Source: Micrococcaceae bacterium Sec5.7 (GTDB lineage Bacteria > Actinomycetota > Actinomycetes > Actinomycetales > Micrococcaceae). From it: a DNA stretch of 64,000 nt. How positions within the stretch are numbered: position 1 is the first letter of the stretch; the number at the start of each line of letters is the position of its first letter. The stretch is from assembly GCA_039636785.1 (NCBI GenBank), contig CP144169.1:1798001-1862000 (forward strand), given 5' to 3'. Shown here piece after piece: positions 32,099-42,864 of this stretch. The translations under genes and the position numbers were made by a program. The notes under the pieces were generated by a model that worked only from the letters and a program-made list of their open reading frames with translations, ran no database searches and was not told the DNA's origin.

Positions 32099-33169
32099 TC
32101 ACGCCGGGCGGCTCTTAGCCAGCTGACGGTTGATGCGGGCGGCCCAGAGGGGACCCTCATAGAGGAACGCCGTGTATCCCTGGACCAGGGTGGCTCCGGC
32201 ATCGAGCCTGTCCTGGACATCGCGTGCTGTTTCCACTCCGCCTACCGCCACGAGGGTGAGCTTGTCACCGGTGGCAGCCCTGAGCCTGCGCAGCACGTCG
32301 AGGGAACGGTTCTTCAGCGGAGCCCCGGACAGTCCGCCGGCTCCGCATGCCTCGACTTTGTCCTGCGGGGACTTCAGCCCCTCACGGGAAATGGTGGTGT
32401 TCGTGGCAATAATGCCGTCCAGCTTCAGGTCCAGAGCCAGCCGGGCGACGTCGTCGAGGTCCTCATCGCTGAGGTCCGGTGCAATCTTGACGAGCAGCGG
32501 AACATGGCGTCCTGCGGCCTTGTCGGCTTCCTCGCCCACCGCCTTGAGCAGCGGCCGGAGCGTTTCAACGTTCTGCAGCAGTCGCAGTCCCGGAGTGTTC
32601 GGGGAGCTGACGTTGACCACAAGATAGTCCGCTGCGGGGGCCAAGGTTCGTGCCGAGATCAGGTAATCGTCCACTGCCTCCCCGAGTTCAACCACCTTAC
32701 TCTTGCCGATGTTGACGCCTATGACGGGCCGCACGCCGGCATGTCTGCGCTGCAAAGCAGCCCTGGCAGACTTCAGCCGCGGCGCCACCGCCGCGGCGCC
32801 GTCGTTGTTGAATCCCATCCGGTTGATAACGGCGCGGTCTTCGACCAGCCGGAACAGCCGGGGTTTTTCATTCCCGGGCTGGGCCTTGCCGGTGATGGTG
32901 CCCACCTCCACATGGCCGAAGCCAAGCTCGGCCAGCGCCTCGATCCCGTGGCCCTCTTTGTCGAAACCGGCGGCAAGGCCGAATGGCGACGGGAAGGTCA
33001 CGCCGAAGGCCGTTGTTTCCAGCGAGGCCGGCGGCGCCGTGAACTTCTGCAGCAGCCGGCCGGCACCTGAGGTGTGGGCGAACCTGATGCCCTTGAAGCC
33101 GATCGTGTGGGCGCGCTCGGCGTCCATCCAAGAGAAGGCAAGCCTGAAGAAAATCGGATAAACGCGCAT
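32099..33169 (-). CDS. pyrD: Dihydroorotate dehydrogenase (quinone), class 2
   Basis: A 356-residue flavoenzyme of pyrimidine synthesis that oxidises dihydroorotate at the membrane with quinone. The N-terminal helices (MRVYPIFFRLAFSWMDAERAH) form the quinone tunnel typical of class 2. Motifs include FGLAAGFDKEG, VEVGTITGKAQPGNEKPRLFR, NRMGFNNDG, VVNVSSPNTPGLR (catalytic Ser), LLVKIAPDL, GIIATNTT and VAVGGVETARD. The start at 33169 matches the family; the frame extends upstream to 33334 without conservation. Confidence 0.95.
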   Translation of the reverse strand: MRVYPIFFRLAFSWMDAERAHTIGFKGIRFAHTSGAGRLLQKFTAPPASLETTAFGVTFPSPFGLAAGFDKEGHGIEALAELGFGHVEVGTITGKAQPGNEKPRLFRLVEDRAVINRMGFNNDGAAAVAPRLKSARAALQRRHAGVRPVIGVNIGKSKVVELGEAVDDYLISARTLAPAADYLVVNVSSPNTPGLRLLQNVETLRPLLKAVGEEADKAAGRHVPLLVKIAPDLSDEDLDDVARLALDLKLDGIIATNTTISREGLKSPQDKVEACGAGGLSGAPLKNRSLDVLRRLRAATGDKLTLVAVGGVETARDVQDRLDAGATLVQGYTAFLYEGPLWAARINRQLAKSRPA

Positions 33170-33333
33170 GCCCCTAGTTTTCCGCTTCCTGCCGTGCAGA
33201 CCAAACCCGCGCCGCAACAACCCGCTACTTCGGCTGGCTCCCGTACGCGTCCGGCTCATGCCTACTCGCCAGTAGATTGCGGAGGCTAGCATAAAGCCAT
33301 GAACAGCGACGATGGTGGTCAGGGAAGTTGGCA

Positions 33334-34978
33334 ATGATGATTCGTACCGATGTCATTGTGCTCGGCGCAGGACTTTCAGGGTTGGTGGCGGCCGCTGAGG
33401 CCCATGCGGCGGGCAAAACCGTGGCGATCCTGGACCAGGAGCCGGAAGCGTCTGTAGGCGGACAGGCCCACTGGTCCTTCGGCGGCCTGTTTCTCGTGGA
33501 CTCCCCGGAGCAGCGGAAGCTGGGCGTTAAGGACAGTGAGGAGCTGGCTCTTTCCGATTGGATGGCCTCGGCAGGCTTTGACCGGTCCGAGGACGCCCTG
33601 GCCCGTGAGTGGGCGGCAGCTTACGTCCACGTTGCGGCCGGCGAGAAACGCTCGTGGCTCAAGGCACTTGGCGTGGCCTGTTTCCCCTGGTGCAGTGGGC
33701 CGAACGGGGTGGCTATGGCCCCGACGGACACGGCAAAACGGTACCCCGTTTCCACGTGGCGTGGGGTACCGGCCCTGCCATTGTGGCGCCGTTTCTTGCC
33801 AAGTTGCGCGAGGGCGTGGAGGCCGGCAGGGTTTCCTTCCACTTCCGCCACAGGGCAACCGGACTGGTAACGACGGCGGGCAGGGTCACGGGTGTGGTGG
33901 GCGAGGTCCTGAAGCAAGCGGTGCGGAACGAGGCGAGCAATCAACGCGCCGGGCGACGGGCCGTTTCGAGGCATCCGGTGCTTCGGTTGTGGTGACAACG
34001 GGCGGAATCGGTGGCAATCATCGCTCGGTCCGAAGCCAATGGCCGGGCGGCGGCGCCCCGGAAAGGATGCTCAGCGGCGTTCCGGCTTCCGTGGACGGAG
34101 AGTTCCTGTCTGTGGTGGGGAAGGCAGGCGGACGACTTATCAACGGGGACCGGATGTGGCACTATCCGGAAGGCATCCACAACTACGCGCCCGTTTGGCC
34201 CCTGCACGGCATCAGAATCCTGCCCGGGCCCTCCTCGCTGTGGCTCGATGCCACCGGGCGGCTCCTCCCGCCGCCCCTGTTCCCGGGATTCGATTCCCTC
34301 GGCGCGCTGCGTTACATTCTGGGCACCGGCCATGACTACTCGTGGTTTGTCCTGAATAGAACCATCGCGCTCAAGGAGTTCGCGCTCTCCGGTTCAGAGC
34401 AGAATCCCGATCTGACCGGCAGCGACATCCGGTTGCTGGCAGGCCGGCTCAAATCGGGTACCGACACCCCTGTTCAGCGTTTTCTGGACAAGGGAGTGGA
34501 TTTCCTGCTCGCCGACACCCCGTCAGCGCTCGCCGCCAAGATGAACAGACTCACGGGAGACGGCCTGATCAAGGCCTCCGAGCTTGAGCGCCTGATTCAT
34601 TCCCGGGACCTTCAGGTATCCAGTGGACTTGGCAAGGACCCGCAACTTGCCGCGATCCGGGCTGCCCGCCGTTTCACCACTGACAAGGTGATGAGAGTGG
34701 TACCGCCACACCGTCTGACGGATCCCGCGCACGGCCCGCTGGTCGCAGTCCGGTTGTCCGTCCTCACCCGCAAGAGCCTGGGCGGTATCCACACCGATCT
34801 CCAGTCCCGGGTGCTTGATGCAGCGGGCCAGCCGGTCCCCGGCCTATATGCCGCCGGGGAAGCGGCCGGATTCGGTGGCGGCGGAATCCACGGTTACCGT
34901 GCGCTCGAAGGAACTTTCCTGGGCGGTTGCCTGTTCTCCGGGAGGTCAGCCGGACGCGCGGCGGCGGGGGCTGGCTAG
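33334..34978 (+). pseudogene. FAD-binding dehydrogenase with two frameshifts
   Basis: Three frames together encode one flavoprotein of the fumarate-reductase/3-ketosteroid-dehydrogenase type (about 548 residues). Frame one (33334-33683) carries the FAD motif VIVLGAGLSGLVAAAEAHAAGK and WSFGGLFLVDSPEQR. Frame two (33683-33911) carries QWAERGGYGPDGHGKTVPRFH. Frame three (33912-34978) carries VVVTTGGIGGNH, HGIRILPGPSSLWLDATGR, FALSGSEQNPDL and the closing GLYAAGEAAGFGGGGIHGYRALEGTFLGGCLF. Each switch needs just one inserted base (near 33683 and between CTG and AA near 33911). The gene is dead, or the assembly has two errors here. AGGGAAG precedes the ATG. Confidence 0.85.
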
Positions 34979-34987
34979 GCTGGACCC

Positions 34988-35995
34988 ATGAAGTGGCAGA
35001 CGGATATCCTGGGGGACGGTTTCGAATCCTGCGCCTTTCAGGCAACGGGCGACGACGGCGTGGAACGCACCGCAACGCTGGTGCGCTACGTTCCGCCTGC
35101 TGACGGTGGCGATGCCACAGGCACCGGCGCCCCTCCCCCGGCGCCGGGCCGCCGTCGGGTTGTCCTCTTCCTGCACGGCTGGAGCGACTACTTCTTCAAC
35201 GTGGAGCTCGCGCAGTTCTGGAACCGGAGCGGGTTCGAGTTCTACGCTCTGGACATGCACAATCACGGCCGCAGCCTCCGGCCCGACACTCATGGCGGCT
35301 ACGTTTCGGATCTGCAGGACTACGACGCCGAAATCAGCAAGGCGATCGGCATCATGGGTGCAGAGTCCGGCAGTCCGCCGGCGCTGACCCTGATGGGCCA
35401 CTCGACAGGGGGCCTCGTGGCGGCGCTCTGGGTGAGCAGGCATCCCGGCGCCGTCTCCCAGCTGGTGCTGAACAGTCCTTGGCTGGAAATGCACGGAAGT
35501 TCCCTGGTGCGGCGGGCGGCCCGGACCATGGTGGAGCCTATTGCGCGCTTCAGGCCTGAGGCGGTTCTCCGGCTGCCGGAGCGCGGGTTCTACTGGCGGA
35601 GCATCAGCAGCGCTGCAGAAGGCGAATGGACGCTTGAGGACAAGTACCGCCCGCCCATGGCGTTCCCCGTGCGTGCCGGCTGGCTCAGCGCCGTACTCGC
35701 GGGACACTCCAAGGTTGCCCGCGGGCTCCGGATCGATATCCCCATCCTTGTCCTGCTGTCCGGCGCCAGCGCAAACGGTCCGTTCTGGACGGAAGCGATG
35801 CGGCGGACCGATGCGGTGCTGGACGTCAACATCATCGCCTTGCGCGCATTGACCTTGGGCCGCACCGTCACGCTGGAGCGGGTTGACGGCGGACTCCACG
35901 ACGTCTTTCTGTCCCCGCCCAAGGTCCGGGCTGATGCGTATGAGCGGCTGTCACGCTGGATCCGCGGCTATGCGGGGACCGAGGAATCGGCATGA
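34988..35995 (+). CDS. Alpha/beta hydrolase (first of a tandem pair)
   Basis: A 335-residue serine hydrolase of the alpha/beta fold, related to lysophospholipase-like enzymes. The oxyanion region is VVLFLHGWSDYF, the nucleophile Ser lies in TLMGHSTGGLVAALW (about residue 138), and the catalytic His is probably in VDGGLHDVFLS (about residue 301). It starts 10 bp after the broken flavoprotein gene and overlaps the next hydrolase by 4 bp (ATGA). No signal peptide is seen. The substrate is unknown. Confidence 0.85.
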   Translation: MKWQTDILGDGFESCAFQATGDDGVERTATLVRYVPPADGGDATGTGAPPPAPGRRRVVLFLHGWSDYFFNVELAQFWNRSGFEFYALDMHNHGRSLRPDTHGGYVSDLQDYDAEISKAIGIMGAESGSPPALTLMGHSTGGLVAALWVSRHPGAVSQLVLNSPWLEMHGSSLVRRAARTMVEPIARFRPEAVLRLPERGFYWRSISSAAEGEWTLEDKYRPPMAFPVRAGWLSAVLAGHSKVARGLRIDIPILVLLSGASANGPFWTEAMRRTDAVLDVNIIALRALTLGRTVTLERVDGGLHDVFLSPPKVRADAYERLSRWIRGYAGTEESA

Positions 35996-37167
35996 CGGCC
36001 CAGGAATCGTCCGCGGTGGCCCCACCGCCAGTGTGGCAACAAGACTTTCTGGGTCCCGGCTTTGAATTCCTGGAGCTCCCCCTCGGACCTGATGAGGAAG
36101 GGGGTGTGTGCGCCACGCTGGTCAGGCATCGTCCGCCGGCCAGACTTGCTGAACCGGTGCCTCCTCCGCCCCGGCAACGCGGATTATTGGCGGGCCTCCG
36201 GGAGCTCTATGCCCGCGCTGTGGGAACTGCGCCGGCCCACCCTGCACCGGCTGATCGGGTGGATCCTGCGCGGTGGCATCCTGGGCCGGGGGATCCTGGG
36301 CCGGGGGCGCGAGACGCACCCGCGAAGGTGGTGTTGTACCTGCACGGCTGGGCAGATTACTTCCTGCAGTCAGAGCTCGCTGAGTACCTGGGGGCTTCAG
36401 GCCTCCACTTCTATGCCCTGGACCTGCGGAAATTCGGCCGGAGCCTGCGCGAGTGGCAGACGCCTGGCTACACCACTGACCTCGCCGTGTACGACGAGGA
36501 CATGGCCGCCGCCCTCGAGGCCATCAGGGCGGATCTTGCGCTTGTCACGGGCGACAGCACGGAGCCCACCATCCACCTCCTGGCGCATTCACTCGGCGGG
36601 CTCATAGCTGCACTGTGGGCGGACCGGCATCCAGGGGCACTGGGCACCCTGATTCTGAATGCGCCGTGGCTGGCGCTTCAGGGCAGCAGCCTTATCCGGA
36701 ACATCGCAATGCATCTGGTGGAGCCCGTTGCACGGACGGATCCACGGCGTCCTTTCCGTTTTCCGGAAATGCCGGGCTATTGGCAAAGCGTCAGCAGCGA
36801 AGCCCACGGGGAATGGGTTTTGGATCCCCTCTGGCGGCCGTCTTCCTCATTCCCCATACGGGCCGGCTGGACCAAGGCCGTACTGGCCGGACACGCCGCA
36901 GTGGAACGCCGCCTGGCCATCGATGCGCCGGTATTGGTTATGTTGTCAGGCCGGACGCGGATCCAAAGTGAGTGGTCCGCCGAGCTGATGCACGTCGACG
37001 CCGTTATTGACGTCGAGGAGACCGCCCGCCGCGCGCTGCGGCTGGGACGCAGGACGGCGGTTTTCCGCTACCCCGGTGCCATCCACGACGTCTTCCTCTC
37101 CCGGCGCAGGATCCGGCAGGAGGCATACCGGGACCTCACAGTCTGGCTGGAAGCCTACCCGGGGTGA
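35992..37167 (+). CDS. Alpha/beta hydrolase (second of a tandem pair)
   Basis: A 391-residue paralogue of the preceding gene with the same landmarks: [42 protein letters not shown] (nucleophile Ser) and [11 protein letters not shown] (His). It differs by an insert of about 50 residues (residues 58-108) rich in Pro, Gly and Ala, partly built from a 15-bp tandem repeat at 36278-36307. Translation is coupled to the first gene by an ATGA overlap. Its 3' end overlaps the convergent uppS by 13 bp. The pair probably arose by tandem duplication. Confidence 0.83.
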   Translation: MTAQESSAVAPPPVWQQDFLGPGFEFLELPLGPDEEGGVCATLVRHRPPARLAEPVPPPPRQRGLLAGLRELYARAVGTAPAHPAPADRVDPARWHPGPGDPGPGARDAPAKVVLYLHGWADYFLQSELAEYLGASGLHFYALDLRKFGRSLREWQTPGYTTDLAVYDEDMAAALEAIRADLALVTGDSTEPTIHLLAHSLGGLIAALWADRHPGALGTLILNAPWLALQGSSLIRNIAMHLVEPVARTDPRRPFRFPEMPGYWQSVSSEAHGEWVLDPLWRPSSSFPIRAGWTKAVLAGHAAVERRLAIDAPVLVMLSGRTRIQSEWSAELMHVDAVIDVEETARRALRLGRRTAVFRYPGAIHDVFLSRRRIRQEAYRDLTVWLEAYPG

Positions 37168-37976
37168 GCCGCGTCCACTGCCCCTCCGTAGCGGCGGTCC
37201 CTCCGGGCATACACTTCCACGGCGTCCCACAGCGTCCGGCGATCAACGTCGGGCCACAGCGTGTCCATAAACACGAACTCGGCGTAGGCGGACTGCCAGA
37301 GCATGAAGTTGGACAGCCGCTGCTCACCGGAGCTGCGCAGGAACAGGTCCACGTCCGGAAGATCCGGCTCGTCCAGATACTTCTGAATGGTCTTTTCCGT
37401 AATGGCGCCGGGCTTGAGCCGGCCGGCGGCAACTTCCACGGCGATAGCTGACACGGCATCCGCGATCTCGGCCCTGCCGCCGTAATTAACACACATGGTC
37501 AATGTGCAGGTGCTGTTGCCGGCGGTATATTCCTCGGCTTCCTCAAGCTCCCGGATCACGGAGCCCCACAACTTCGGCCGGCGCCCGGACCAGCGCACGC
37601 GCACGCCCCACTGGTCCAGCTGGTTCCGCTGCCGACGTAGCACATCCTTGTTAAAACCCATCAGAAAACGCACTTCCTCGGGTGAGCGCCGCCAGTTCTC
37701 CGTTGAAAACGCGTACACGCTGACGTACTTGATGCCCAACTCGATGGCTCCGGCAACAACGTCGAGCAGCGCGGGTTCGCCGGCCTTGTGGCCCTCCACC
37801 CTGGGCAGGCCACGCTGATTGGCCCAGCGGCCGTTGCCATCCATCACAATGGCCACATGCCTGGGAACAAGCTCGGGCGGAATCGTCGGCGGAAGGGCGC
37901 CCGAGGGATGGGGATATGGCGAGGCCACAGCGGCGGTCCGCTGCCGGGCAGGACTGTTCTTTTTTCCCAAGGCCAC
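37155..37976 (-). CDS. uppS: Isoprenyl (polyprenyl diphosphate) synthase, cis-type
   Basis: A 273-residue cis-prenyltransferase that extends isoprenyl diphosphates to the lipid carrier of cell-wall synthesis. Conserved regions are all present: [26 protein letters not shown] (diphosphate binding and catalytic Asp), [27 protein letters not shown] and [25 protein letters not shown]. The start is GTG. The N-terminal 30 residues are variable. It forms a minus-strand pair with recO (2 bp apart). Confidence 0.95.
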   Translation of the reverse strand: MALGKKNSPARQRTAAVASPYPHPSGALPPTIPPELVPRHVAIVMDGNGRWANQRGLPRVEGHKAGEPALLDVVAGAIELGIKYVSVYAFSTENWRRSPEEVRFLMGFNKDVLRRQRNQLDQWGVRVRWSGRRPKLWGSVIRELEEAEEYTAGNSTCTLTMCVNYGGRAEIADAVSAIAVEVAAGRLKPGAITEKTIQKYLDEPDLPDVDLFLRSSGEQRLSNFMLWQSAYAEFVFMDTLWPDVDRRTLWDAVEVYARRDRRYGGAVDAAHPG

Positions 37977-37978
37977 TG

Positions 37979-38731
37979 TCAGGTACGCTCCACATGTTTG
38001 AGTGATTTCAGGACACGTTCAAGGTGCCATTGCAGGTAGACGGCCACCAGACCGGCGGCTTCCCTCCGGTGGACGGTAAGCGAGGAATCCGCCGTCTTCC
38101 AGTCCCCGGTCAGCAGCGCCCCAAGCAGCAGCACCGTTTCAGCCGCAGGAGCGGGCGAACCCGGTGGACGGCAGTCTCCGCAGACCATGCCGCCCAGCGG
38201 CGCCGAGAAAGCATTGTGTGGCCCGGCTGCACCGCACCTGGCGCAGTCCGTGAAGCTCGGTGCCCAGCCGCCGGTGGACAGCGCTCGGAGAAGATATGAA
38301 TCGAGAATCAGCCCGGGGGCGTGATCGCCGCGGCTTAACGCTGCAAGAGCCCCCACCAGGAGGTTGTACTGGGCGGTGCCGGCCTCGCCGTCTACATCCG
38401 TGAGCTTTTCGGCGGTCTCCGTCATGGCTGCGGCCACCGTATACCGGCCATAGTCGGCGGCAATGTTGCCGCCATAGGCCCCCTTGGCCACGGCCTGGGT
38501 AACGATGTCCAGGGTCCGGCCCGAGATCAGCTGCAGATCCGCAACCATAAAGGGCTCCAGCCGGGCGCCGAAGCGGCTACTGGTGCGGCGGACACCCTTC
38601 GCAACAGCCCTGACCTGGCCATGATGCTTGGTCAGCAAAGTAATGATGCGGTCGGCCTCGCCCAGCTTGTGCGTACGCAGCACCACGGCATCATCCCGGT
38701 AAGCGCGCATTGCAAATGATTGTTGAACCAC
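37979..38731 (-). CDS. recO: DNA repair protein RecO
   Basis: A 250-residue RecO that helps load RecA during recombinational repair. It has an N-terminal OB fold ([45 protein letters not shown]), a helical middle, and a zinc-finger-like motif with CARCG and CGDC (about residues 175-200). The start is uncertain among GTG 38731, ATG 38710 and a longer frame to 38746; 38731 gives the usual VVQQSFA... opening. recO next to uppS downstream of leuA is a common actinobacterial order. Confidence 0.9.
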   Translation of the reverse strand: MVQQSFAMRAYRDDAVVLRTHKLGEADRIITLLTKHHGQVRAVAKGVRRTSSRFGARLEPFMVADLQLISGRTLDIVTQAVAKGAYGGNIAADYGRYTVAAAMTETAEKLTDVDGEAGTAQYNLLVGALAALSRGDHAPGLILDSYLLRALSTGGWAPSFTDCARCGAAGPHNAFSAPLGGMVCGDCRPPGSPAPAAETVLLLGALLTGDWKTADSSLTVHRREAAGLVAVYLQWHLERVLKSLKHVERT

Positions 38732-38815
38732 GGTTAATCTTCGCACTGTCTTTCGGAAAAGAGGTCTTTGACGGAAACCGCGCCGCCGGATTCCGGCGGC
38801 GCAGTTTCCAGAACC

Positions 38816-40636
<1,821 letters not shown>

Positions 40637-40696
40637 CTAGATCGCGTCTGAGGCCTCGCCGCGGCAGCTAAGAAGAAGCAGTTCTGCGCGCACCAT
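40637..40696 (-). CDS. leuL: leuA leader peptide
   Basis: A 19-codon frame reads MVRAELLLLSCRGEASDAI and stops 81 bp before leuA. Four leucine codons in a row (CTG CTT CTT CTT) let the ribosome sense leucyl-tRNA. Run-of-Leu leader peptides upstream of leuA are known in Actinobacteria and control it by attenuation. A TACTGT -10 box (40700-40705, minus strand) ends three bases before the ATG, so the transcript probably starts at or near the start codon. The region between leuL and leuA (40556-40636) is the likely attenuator; I could not identify a clear terminator hairpin in it. Confidence 0.75.
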   Translation of the reverse strand: MVRAELLLLSCRGEASDAI

Positions 40697-40810
40697 TTCA
40701 CAGTAACACGGGTGCGTAAGATGAAGGAGCAACACCTACAGCAACGTCCACCATACAGACGCCGCACCGGTGCCAGCGCCGGCAGCAGCCCGTTATACCA
40801 AGGAGCCTCT

Positions 40811-42763
40811 GTGCCTAACTCGGGGATCGCCCTGTCCAATATCGACCGCAGCGTCAGGCCCCAGGATGACCTGTACCAGCACATTAACGGGGCATGGCTG
40901 AAGTCCACTGAGATCCCGGACGACCGCCCGCTGGAAGGCACCTTTACGGCCCTTCGCGACGGCGCCGAGCTGGCCGTCAGGGCCATCATTGAGGAAGCTG
41001 CGGGCAAAGGCGCTGAAGCCAGCGGCATGGAACGCAAAGTCGGGGACCTCTACAACAGCTTCATGGATGACGCGGCCGTCGAAGCAAAGGGAATGGAGCC
41101 GATCCGGGAACGGCTGGCTGACGTTTTCGCAGTAACTTCGGTGACGGAACTGATGGCGCTGGCGGGGCGCCTCTTCCGCGCGGATGTGTCCGGACTCTTC
41201 TCCATCTACCCGGCACCGGATGCAGGCAATCCGGACCGGATCCTGCTGTATACCGGCCAGGGCGGACTCGGGCTGCCGGACGAGTCCTATTACCGCGAAG
41301 AGAAGTTCGTACCGATGGTCGGCGCGTACCGTGATCATGTGCGCACCATGTTCGCCCTGGCAGGAGTGCCGGATGCGGAGGGAGCCGCCGCCCGCGTAGT
41401 GGATCTTGAGACTGCCTTGGCCTCCCATCATTGGGACAACGTGACGCTGCGCGATCCACAGAAGACTTACAACCTCAAGGCCGCTGACGAGGCCGGTGAG
41501 CTGTTCCCCCTGTTGGGCACTTGGTTCGAAGCAGCCGGCATTGAGCCGGAAAAGCGGCAGGAAATAGTTGTCAGCACTCCGGACTTTTTCGCCGGCGCGG
41601 CCGCATTGCTGGAATCGGAAGCTCTGTCCGTCTGGCGGGAATGGCTGGCACTGCGCGTCATCGGCTCCGCTGCCCCCTATCTGTCGTCGGTGTTCGTGGA
41701 CGCCAATTTTGCCTTCTACGGCACGATCCTCAGCGGTACTCCCCGGAACAAGGACCGCTGGAAGCGCGGTGTGGGCGTCGTCGAAGCAGCGCTCGGTGAA
41801 GCGGTAGGGCAGATCTACGTTTCACGGCACTTCCCCGAGACGCACAAAGCGCGGATGCAGACCCTCGTTTCCAATCTGACCAAGGCTTACCGGCAAAGCA
41901 TCACGGGGCTGGAATGGATGGGCGAGGACACCAAGGCAGAGGCTCTGCGCAAGCTCGGCGCGTTCCGGGCAAAAATCGGCTACCCCGACGAATGGATTGA
42001 CTACTCAGCCGTGGAGATCGATGCCGCCGATCTGCTGGGAAATGTTGAGCGGGCCCATAATGCCGACGTCGACCGCCACCTTGACGAGGTCGGCAAACCT
42101 GTTGACGTGAACAAATGGCTTATGACCCCGCAGACGGTGAACGCGTATTACCATCCGATGCTCAACGAGATTGTTTTTCCCGCGGCCATCCTCCAACCAC
42201 CGTTCTTCACGGCTGATGCCGATGACGCCGTGAACTACGGCGGAATCGGAGCTGTAATCGGCCACGAAATAGGCCATGGCTTCGACGACCAGGGCTCCCA
42301 GTTCGACGGCCGCGGTGCACTGCGCAACTGGTGGACCGAAGATGACCGGAAGGCGTTCGAGGCGCTGACGGCAAAACTCGTAGCCCAGTACGACGCCCTC
42401 TCCCCGTATGCGGCTCCAGGGCACACTGTGAACGGAAAGCTGACGCTGGGCGAAAACATCGGCGATCTGGGCGGGCTGACCATTGCGTACAAGGCCTACC
42501 TCATCAGCCTGGACGGCAACGAGCCGGAGGAGCTGGACGGGCTGACGGGCCAGCAGCGTTTCTTCGCATCGTGGGCCGCGGGCTGGCGTCAGGTGATCCG
42601 CAGCGAAGAAGCGATCCGGCGCCTGGCAACCGACCCCCACTCCCCCAATGAGTTCCGGACAAACGCCATCGCGAAAAACCTCGATCCGTTCCACGAGGCA
42701 TTCGGTGTCACTGAGCAGGACGGAATGTGGATGCCCCGGGAGGAACGCGTCAGCATCTGGTGA
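40811..42763 (+). CDS. M13-family zinc metallopeptidase
   Basis: A 650-residue neprilysin-like peptidase. The zinc site is HEIGH at 485-489 (GAVIGHEIGHGFDDQGSQFDGRG) with the third ligand Glu548 in GENIGDLGGL; NAYYHPMLNEIVFPAAILQPPFF precedes it. The N-terminal domain includes RPQDDLYQHINGAWL. GTG 40811 is chosen because AAGGAG lies just upstream and the family opening follows; a longer frame from 40712 overlaps the leader region of leuA. It has no signal peptide, so it probably works inside the cell as in other actinobacterial PepO-like enzymes. Confidence 0.92.
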   Translation: MPNSGIALSNIDRSVRPQDDLYQHINGAWLKSTEIPDDRPLEGTFTALRDGAELAVRAIIEEAAGKGAEASGMERKVGDLYNSFMDDAAVEAKGMEPIRERLADVFAVTSVTELMALAGRLFRADVSGLFSIYPAPDAGNPDRILLYTGQGGLGLPDESYYREEKFVPMVGAYRDHVRTMFALAGVPDAEGAAARVVDLETALASHHWDNVTLRDPQKTYNLKAADEAGELFPLLGTWFEAAGIEPEKRQEIVVSTPDFFAGAAALLESEALSVWREWLALRVIGSAAPYLSSVFVDANFAFYGTILSGTPRNKDRWKRGVGVVEAALGEAVGQIYVSRHFPETHKARMQTLVSNLTKAYRQSITGLEWMGEDTKAEALRKLGAFRAKIGYPDEWIDYSAVEIDAADLLGNVERAHNADVDRHLDEVGKPVDVNKWLMTPQTVNAYYHPMLNEIVFPAAILQPPFFTADADDAVNYGGIGAVIGHEIGHGFDDQGSQFDGRGALRNWWTEDDRKAFEALTAKLVAQYDALSPYAAPGHTVNGKLTLGENIGDLGGLTIAYKAYLISLDGNEPEELDGLTGQQRFFASWAAGWRQVIRSEEAIRRLATDPHSPNEFRTNAIAKNLDPFHEAFGVTEQDGMWMPREERVSIW

Positions 42764-42800
42764 CTCACCGGGGATTCTGCAGACCCCGGGGATACAGCAG

Positions 42801-42839
42801 GCGGGTCCGGCCATTGCTGGCCGGACCCGCGTGTTTTTT
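42801..42839 (+). terminator. Terminator after the M13 peptidase gene
   Basis: A perfect 12-bp GC-rich stem (GCGGGTCCGGCC at 42801-42812 with 42819-42830) is followed by GTGTTTTTT. Confidence 0.9.
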
Positions 42840-42864
42840 GACGGCGGGGTGGAGGGCGACCGGT

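Noticed and set aside
33328-33870. 180-residue flavoprotein as an independent gene
   Set aside because: It is only the first frame of the frameshifted dehydrogenase. The last 60 residues are out of frame and meaningless.
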